Source of the DNA: Calditrichota bacterium
GTDB lineage: Bacteria > Calditrichota > Calditrichia > Calditrichales > Calditrichaceae
Length of the DNA stretch: 64,000 nucleotides
NCBI GenBank assembly: GCA_024278755.1
Contig: JAJRSO010000019.1
Coordinates: 1 to 64,000, forward strand
Direction: 5' to 3'
Both the position numbers and the translations under genes were made by a program. The notes beneath the pieces were generated by a model. The model was not told the origin of the DNA and made no database searches. It saw nothing but the letters and a program-made list of their open reading frames with translations. Below are positions 61,010 to 64,000 of this stretch, piece after piece. Within the stretch, counting starts at the first letter, position 1. Each line of letters starts with the position of its first letter.

Positions 61010-62286
61010 TATTTTACCCCACCCCAGGTGTAGTTAAAATCGATACGCAGAAAATACTGCGTTACATCCACCCGGTCGCTGTCGGAACGGTCACCAAGCC
61101 CATAAATAGAATCGGCAAAATAATCATCCTGATAATATTGCATGGATGAGATGCCGCCGGCAATATCTACTTTAACATTTTGTACTTCAAAACCGGACCC
61201 GATGGTCAGCACGGTTCGGCTGAAATCCTTACTTTCCCGCAGAGTCCCAAAGAGAAACCCAACTCTAAGCGGAACTTTGTCGAAAAACAGGTGCTCGACG
61301 CCGGTGTGAATGGTATAGGTATCCTGAAAACGGGTCGGGTTTTTGCTATCATCAAAAGCGCTCCAGAAATCATATACAATATCAAATGATATTTTAGCCG
61401 CCAGCGCATTTACAAAGCGGTATTCCAATCCGGCTCCCAACCGTGCAGGATAAGTAAGCGTTTGTGAAAATGTTGTTGTATCGGAAGAAGAGGAGTGCCT
61501 GTTTTTAAATGCGACCGCATACGGTAACCGTGCAGAGAATCCTAAAGCCAGGTGTTCGTTATACGTATAACTTACCCCAACGGAAGTGGTAAGCGGCAGG
61601 CCGTCTAATTCTTTTATCAGGTATTCCCGGCTGGCTGCATCCATTACATTTGTATATTTTGGATCGATATTCATAACGGAATCTATTTCACCGCTTAAAA
61701 AACCGATTTGCAAACCGGCTGAGAGGTTATCTGTAATTTCATACGCCGCCGCTACCGCTGTCTGATATAAAAAACCGTTTTGAACAACCGAATTATATCC
61801 CAACAGAACATCGCTTTTATTCACCGGATCGCGCACTTCTTCTTTATAATCATACTGCATATCTTTAAATGGCAGAACGCTTGCCGCAAAGGTAAATTCT
61901 TTTAAAAATGAAAGCGACGAACGCATAATCACGGTTCCCTGAAAACGGTTATACCAGTGTTCATTGTAGGTATACGAACCGTAATCATTAAAACCGACAA
62001 AAGAATCATAATACGGAAAAGAACGGTCTTCACTGATTTTTGTTAAATTCAATCCGGTCTGAAACTGAACGGCGCCATTTGCAGCGCTCAGCAGAGCCGG
62101 GTTTAGCGAAGCCGCATTAAAAACATTGCCGCCGGCAATCCCTGCGCCGCCAAGGCCAAGTATTCGGGCATTGGTAAACAAGATATCATCGCCATAGCGC
62201 ATTTTCATCTGGTTAAAATCGGCCCGCTGGGCAAAAGCCGCTGTCGAGCTTATTATAATTACTAATAAAACCTTTATTAATTTCAT
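61009..62286 (-). CDS. Outer-membrane beta-barrel protein (OmpP1/PorV-like)
   Basis: 425 residues with signal peptide ('LLVIIISSTAAFA'). N-terminal 'TNARILGLGGAGIAGGNVFNAASLNPALLS' is the hallmark of the OmpP1/FadL and PorV/UPF0164-type barrels. Many alternating strands follow, ending 'FLRIDFNYTW'. It overlaps the following nucleotidase-like gene by 1 nt and follows the large barrel gene by 12 nt, so all three probably form an operon. The substrate or role is unknown. Confidence 0.85.
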   Translation of the reverse strand: MKLIKVLLVIIISSTAAFAQRADFNQMKMRYGDDILFTNARILGLGGAGIAGGNVFNAASLNPALLSAANGAVQFQTGLNLTKISEDRSFPYYDSFVGFNDYGSYTYNEHWYNRFQGTVIMRSSLSFLKEFTFAASVLPFKDMQYDYKEEVRDPVNKSDVLLGYNSVVQNGFLYQTAVAAAYEITDNLSAGLQIGFLSGEIDSVMNIDPKYTNVMDAASREYLIKELDGLPLTTSVGVSYTYNEHLALGFSARLPYAVAFKNRHSSSSDTTTFSQTLTYPARLGAGLEYRFVNALAAKISFDIVYDFWSAFDDSKNPTRFQDTYTIHTGVEHLFFDKVPLRVGFLFGTLRESKDFSRTVLTIGSGFEVQNVKVDIAGGISSMQYYQDDYFADSIYGLGDRSDSDRVDVTQYFLRIDFNYTWGGVK

Positions 62287-62298
62287 TCTATCCCTCGG

Positions 62299-64000
62299 TT
62301 AAAAATTATAATTGAATTCAACGTAATACAGATTGGTAATTTTTCGCAGCCACTGAGCGCCAAAACGTTTATCCGGGTTTTGATCTAACGTGGATTGCCA
62401 GGGTTCAAATAATACATTTGAAACCGTTTTTTGATGTTCTCCGGTATATTTCATACGAAAGGATAAATGATGATCCAGCCGCATATAAAACGAAAGCCAG
62501 TAACGCAGCGCGCCCCGCGGGCTGTCCATTACGGCAAACTGAGTGTCTTCAAAGTTCCACAAAAAACCTTTATAGTAGGCCAGCATTCCGCTGATTTTTA
62601 AATTCTTGTTAAAATTATGAACATAATTGGCCGTCAACGCTTCACCGTCCAATACAAAATCACCAAAAACCCTGGGACGTGGATGTACCAATAGTTTGGA
62701 CGAAGTATACATTAAATCGAGATTGTCATAATTCGAAAGCCGGGTACGTAAACGACCGCGGAACTCCAGGTTTTTATAATATAGATTGGATGTTAAATCA
62801 TTTTGATCTTCGCGGGTCTGCCATTTTTGGCGCAACTGAATACCCAACGGAAAAACCGGACGGTAATCAAGGGTTCCCACTAAACGGTAATGTTTGGCGC
62901 CGTCCGCCTTACGTACCCAATTATCATACTGAAAGCGGGTTGTAAACTTTCGATTCATCTGGTAAAAAGCATCGAGGTAAAAACCCTCTTCGGCCTGGGG
63001 CTGGGGATTGTTTTCGTACAACTGTCCGTATAACGCCGACTGCAAATAATAATAATCTTCGTAAATCGTCCCCTTATAGCGTCGGTTGTTAGAAAAGGAA
63101 CGCTGGTAGGGATTATCGAAACCGACGTCATAATTGCGGTAAAGGGCCAGCACATTTAATGTGGGAAACTGAAAATAGGCCGAAAACACCATTGCCTTGG
63201 GATCATCGCCCATTTTAAATAAGCTACCGTTTTTCTGTAATTCGCCATATTCTCCCTGAAGGACAATATTGCCGATTACCGATTGAAAATCAAAACCATA
63301 GACACGGCGGTAGGATTCCGCATCGCTCCACAAACTGCTTTGAGCCCGGGCAACAGCGCCCCCGTAAGCCTGTTTGATCTCACTATCGGTGGTTACCTGG
63401 CGCCGTTCCCAGTTTTCCACCCCGTTATAATCCCTGCCGGCAATTTCATACGGATTCGGATCGAGCGGCCGGTCATAAAGACTTTCGTAAAAACTAACGC
63501 CGAAAAATGTCCCCGGTAAAAAATCGTACTGCAGATGGCCGCCGTAAGTCATTTCGTTTACCGAATTCAGCCAGCTTAAATCCAGCCCATTTGCACCGCG
63601 CAGAGAATCGTCCAGCGCATAGTTAAAACGCTGATCCAAAACAATTAACTGATTAAAGCCGGCTTTTGTGGTATTGGAATAATTATAGCGGTTGATAATA
63701 GCGTCACGGGAGTCATAGGATAAAAACCCCAGAGCGCTGAAATTTTTATATCCGGCCTCGGCGGCAATACCGCGCAGCGTATATTCGCGGGTTCGTGAAT
63801 TATCACCGGAAAGACCGGTAAATCGTTTGCGGAATCCGTAACCGGATTTTCGTGGCGTAAAGAAATCGGTGTTTTCCATAATAACACCCTGTCCAAACGT
63901 CACTTTATAGTTTCCGAGAAATAATTTCCGCAAAACAAAATCACCGAATTGCTGGTTTTCGATGCCGATATAAAACTTAGCGTCCGGTATTTTTATCCCC
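62299..64000 (-). CDS. Large outer-membrane barrel protein, 5' end outside window
   Basis: The frame is open from the stop at 62299 to the window edge, about 567 residues seen. The visible region starts near 'GIENQQFGDFVLRKLFLGNYKVTFGQGVIMEN' and contains 'SRTREYTLRGIAAEAG', resembling the barrel part of FCB proteins that carry N-terminal helix-hairpin-helix (ComEA-like) repeats; those repeats would lie outside the window. Many aromatic-rich strands follow and the C-terminus ends 'NLYYVEFNYNF', typical for outer-membrane barrels. No enzyme motif was seen. It is the first visible gene of the barrel/nucleotidase-like operon. Confidence 0.75.
   Translation of the reverse strand, partial: GIKIPDAKFYIGIENQQFGDFVLRKLFLGNYKVTFGQGVIMENTDFFTPRKSGYGFRKRFTGLSGDNSRTREYTLRGIAAEAGYKNFSALGFLSYDSRDAIINRYNYSNTTKAGFNQLIVLDQRFNYALDDSLRGANGLDLSWLNSVNEMTYGGHLQYDFLPGTFFGVSFYESLYDRPLDPNPYEIAGRDYNGVENWERRQVTTDSEIKQAYGGAVARAQSSLWSDAESYRRVYGFDFQSVIGNIVLQGEYGELQKNGSLFKMGDDPKAMVFSAYFQFPTLNVLALYRNYDVGFDNPYQRSFSNNRRYKGTIYEDYYYLQSALYGQLYENNPQPQAEEGFYLDAFYQMNRKFTTRFQYDNWVRKADGAKHYRLVGTLDYRPVFPLGIQLRQKWQTREDQNDLTSNLYYKNLEFRGRLRTRLSNYDNLDLMYTSSKLLVHPRPRVFGDFVLDGEALTANYVHNFNKNLKISGMLAYYKGFLWNFEDTQFAVMDSPRGALRYWLSFYMRLDHHLSFRMKYTGEHQKTVSNVLFEPWQSTLDQNPDKRFGAQWLRKITNLYYVEFNYNF

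Noticed and set aside
1-64000. tRNA or rRNA genes
   Set aside because: No cloverleaf with a T-loop GTTCRAAT pattern outside coding sequence and no rRNA-like segment was found by eye.

Overview
The window reads as a chromosomal segment of a Gram-negative bacterium of the FCB group. Several extracellular proteins end in a 'YPNPF(NP)' sorting-type domain. There are also OmpP1/PorV-like barrels, a DUF4835 gene, PPC-domain proteins and a TonB/ExbB/ExbD motor. A metabolosome locus combined with these traits fits Calditrichota best, but that placement is inference; no rRNA or tRNA gene was seen.

Layout. 1-8 kb: 3' part of lysA, a short inverted-repeat element, alr, a DUF4835 gene broken by a nonsense codon, small genes, tyrS, smpB, an MprF-C-like acyltransferase and an unknown cysteine-containing protein. 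8-17.4 kb: monomeric isocitrate dehydrogenase, a cysteine-rich MerR regulator, a FadL-type barrel, a secreted M1 peptidase and a sodium symporter. 17.7-25.9 kb (minus strand): a bacterial microcompartment (BMC) operon in the order eutK-like shell/winged-helix fusion, parA, small protein, eutD-like phosphotransacetylase, two near-identical BMC-H genes, pduP, eutJ, pduS, pduT. It has shell, aldehyde-oxidation, electron-transfer and positioning genes, but no signature enzyme and no pentameric vertex gene in the window. 26.0-28.2 kb: a methyltransferase plus MvaI/BcnI-type endonuclease followed by an attC-like site. The whole 2.1-kb unit sits at a G^TT position inside a second copy of the element found at 1.1 kb, as expected for an integron gene cassette inserted at a secondary site.

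28.3-41.6 kb: M14 and S51 peptidases, a YbdG-like channel, a PrxQ-type peroxiredoxin, hflKC, ferritin, proline dehydrogenase, an RsmB/RsmF-type methyltransferase, a PPC-repeat secreted protein and a thiamine-binding-family protein. A 115-125 bp dispersed repeat occurs in opposite orientation near 32.1 and 41.2 kb. 42-51 kb: a metallopeptidase/TolB/barrel gene frameshifted in a run of nine G, membrane proteins, an M16 lipoprotein protease, sfsA and a TrmJ-like methyltransferase. 51.4-58.4 kb: an apparent eight-gene operon tonB-exbB-exbD-hom-FAH-mazG-histidine kinase-sigma54 activator. A good sigma54 promoter follows directly, leading into a small gene, a receiver lacking its phospho-acceptor Asp, and a 30-codon membrane ORF. 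59.4-64 kb: a nucleotidase-like gene with a nonsense codon just after its signal peptide and altered metal motifs, an outer-membrane protein, and a partial large barrel protein.

In the BMC operon the genes imply oxidation of an aldehyde to acyl-CoA (PduP) and on to acyl-phosphate (EutD). Electrons could cross the shell through the PduS/PduT iron-sulfur pair, and ParA with the EutK-like shell protein could handle positioning or DNA contact. The enzyme that makes the aldehyde must be encoded elsewhere if the compartment is functional.
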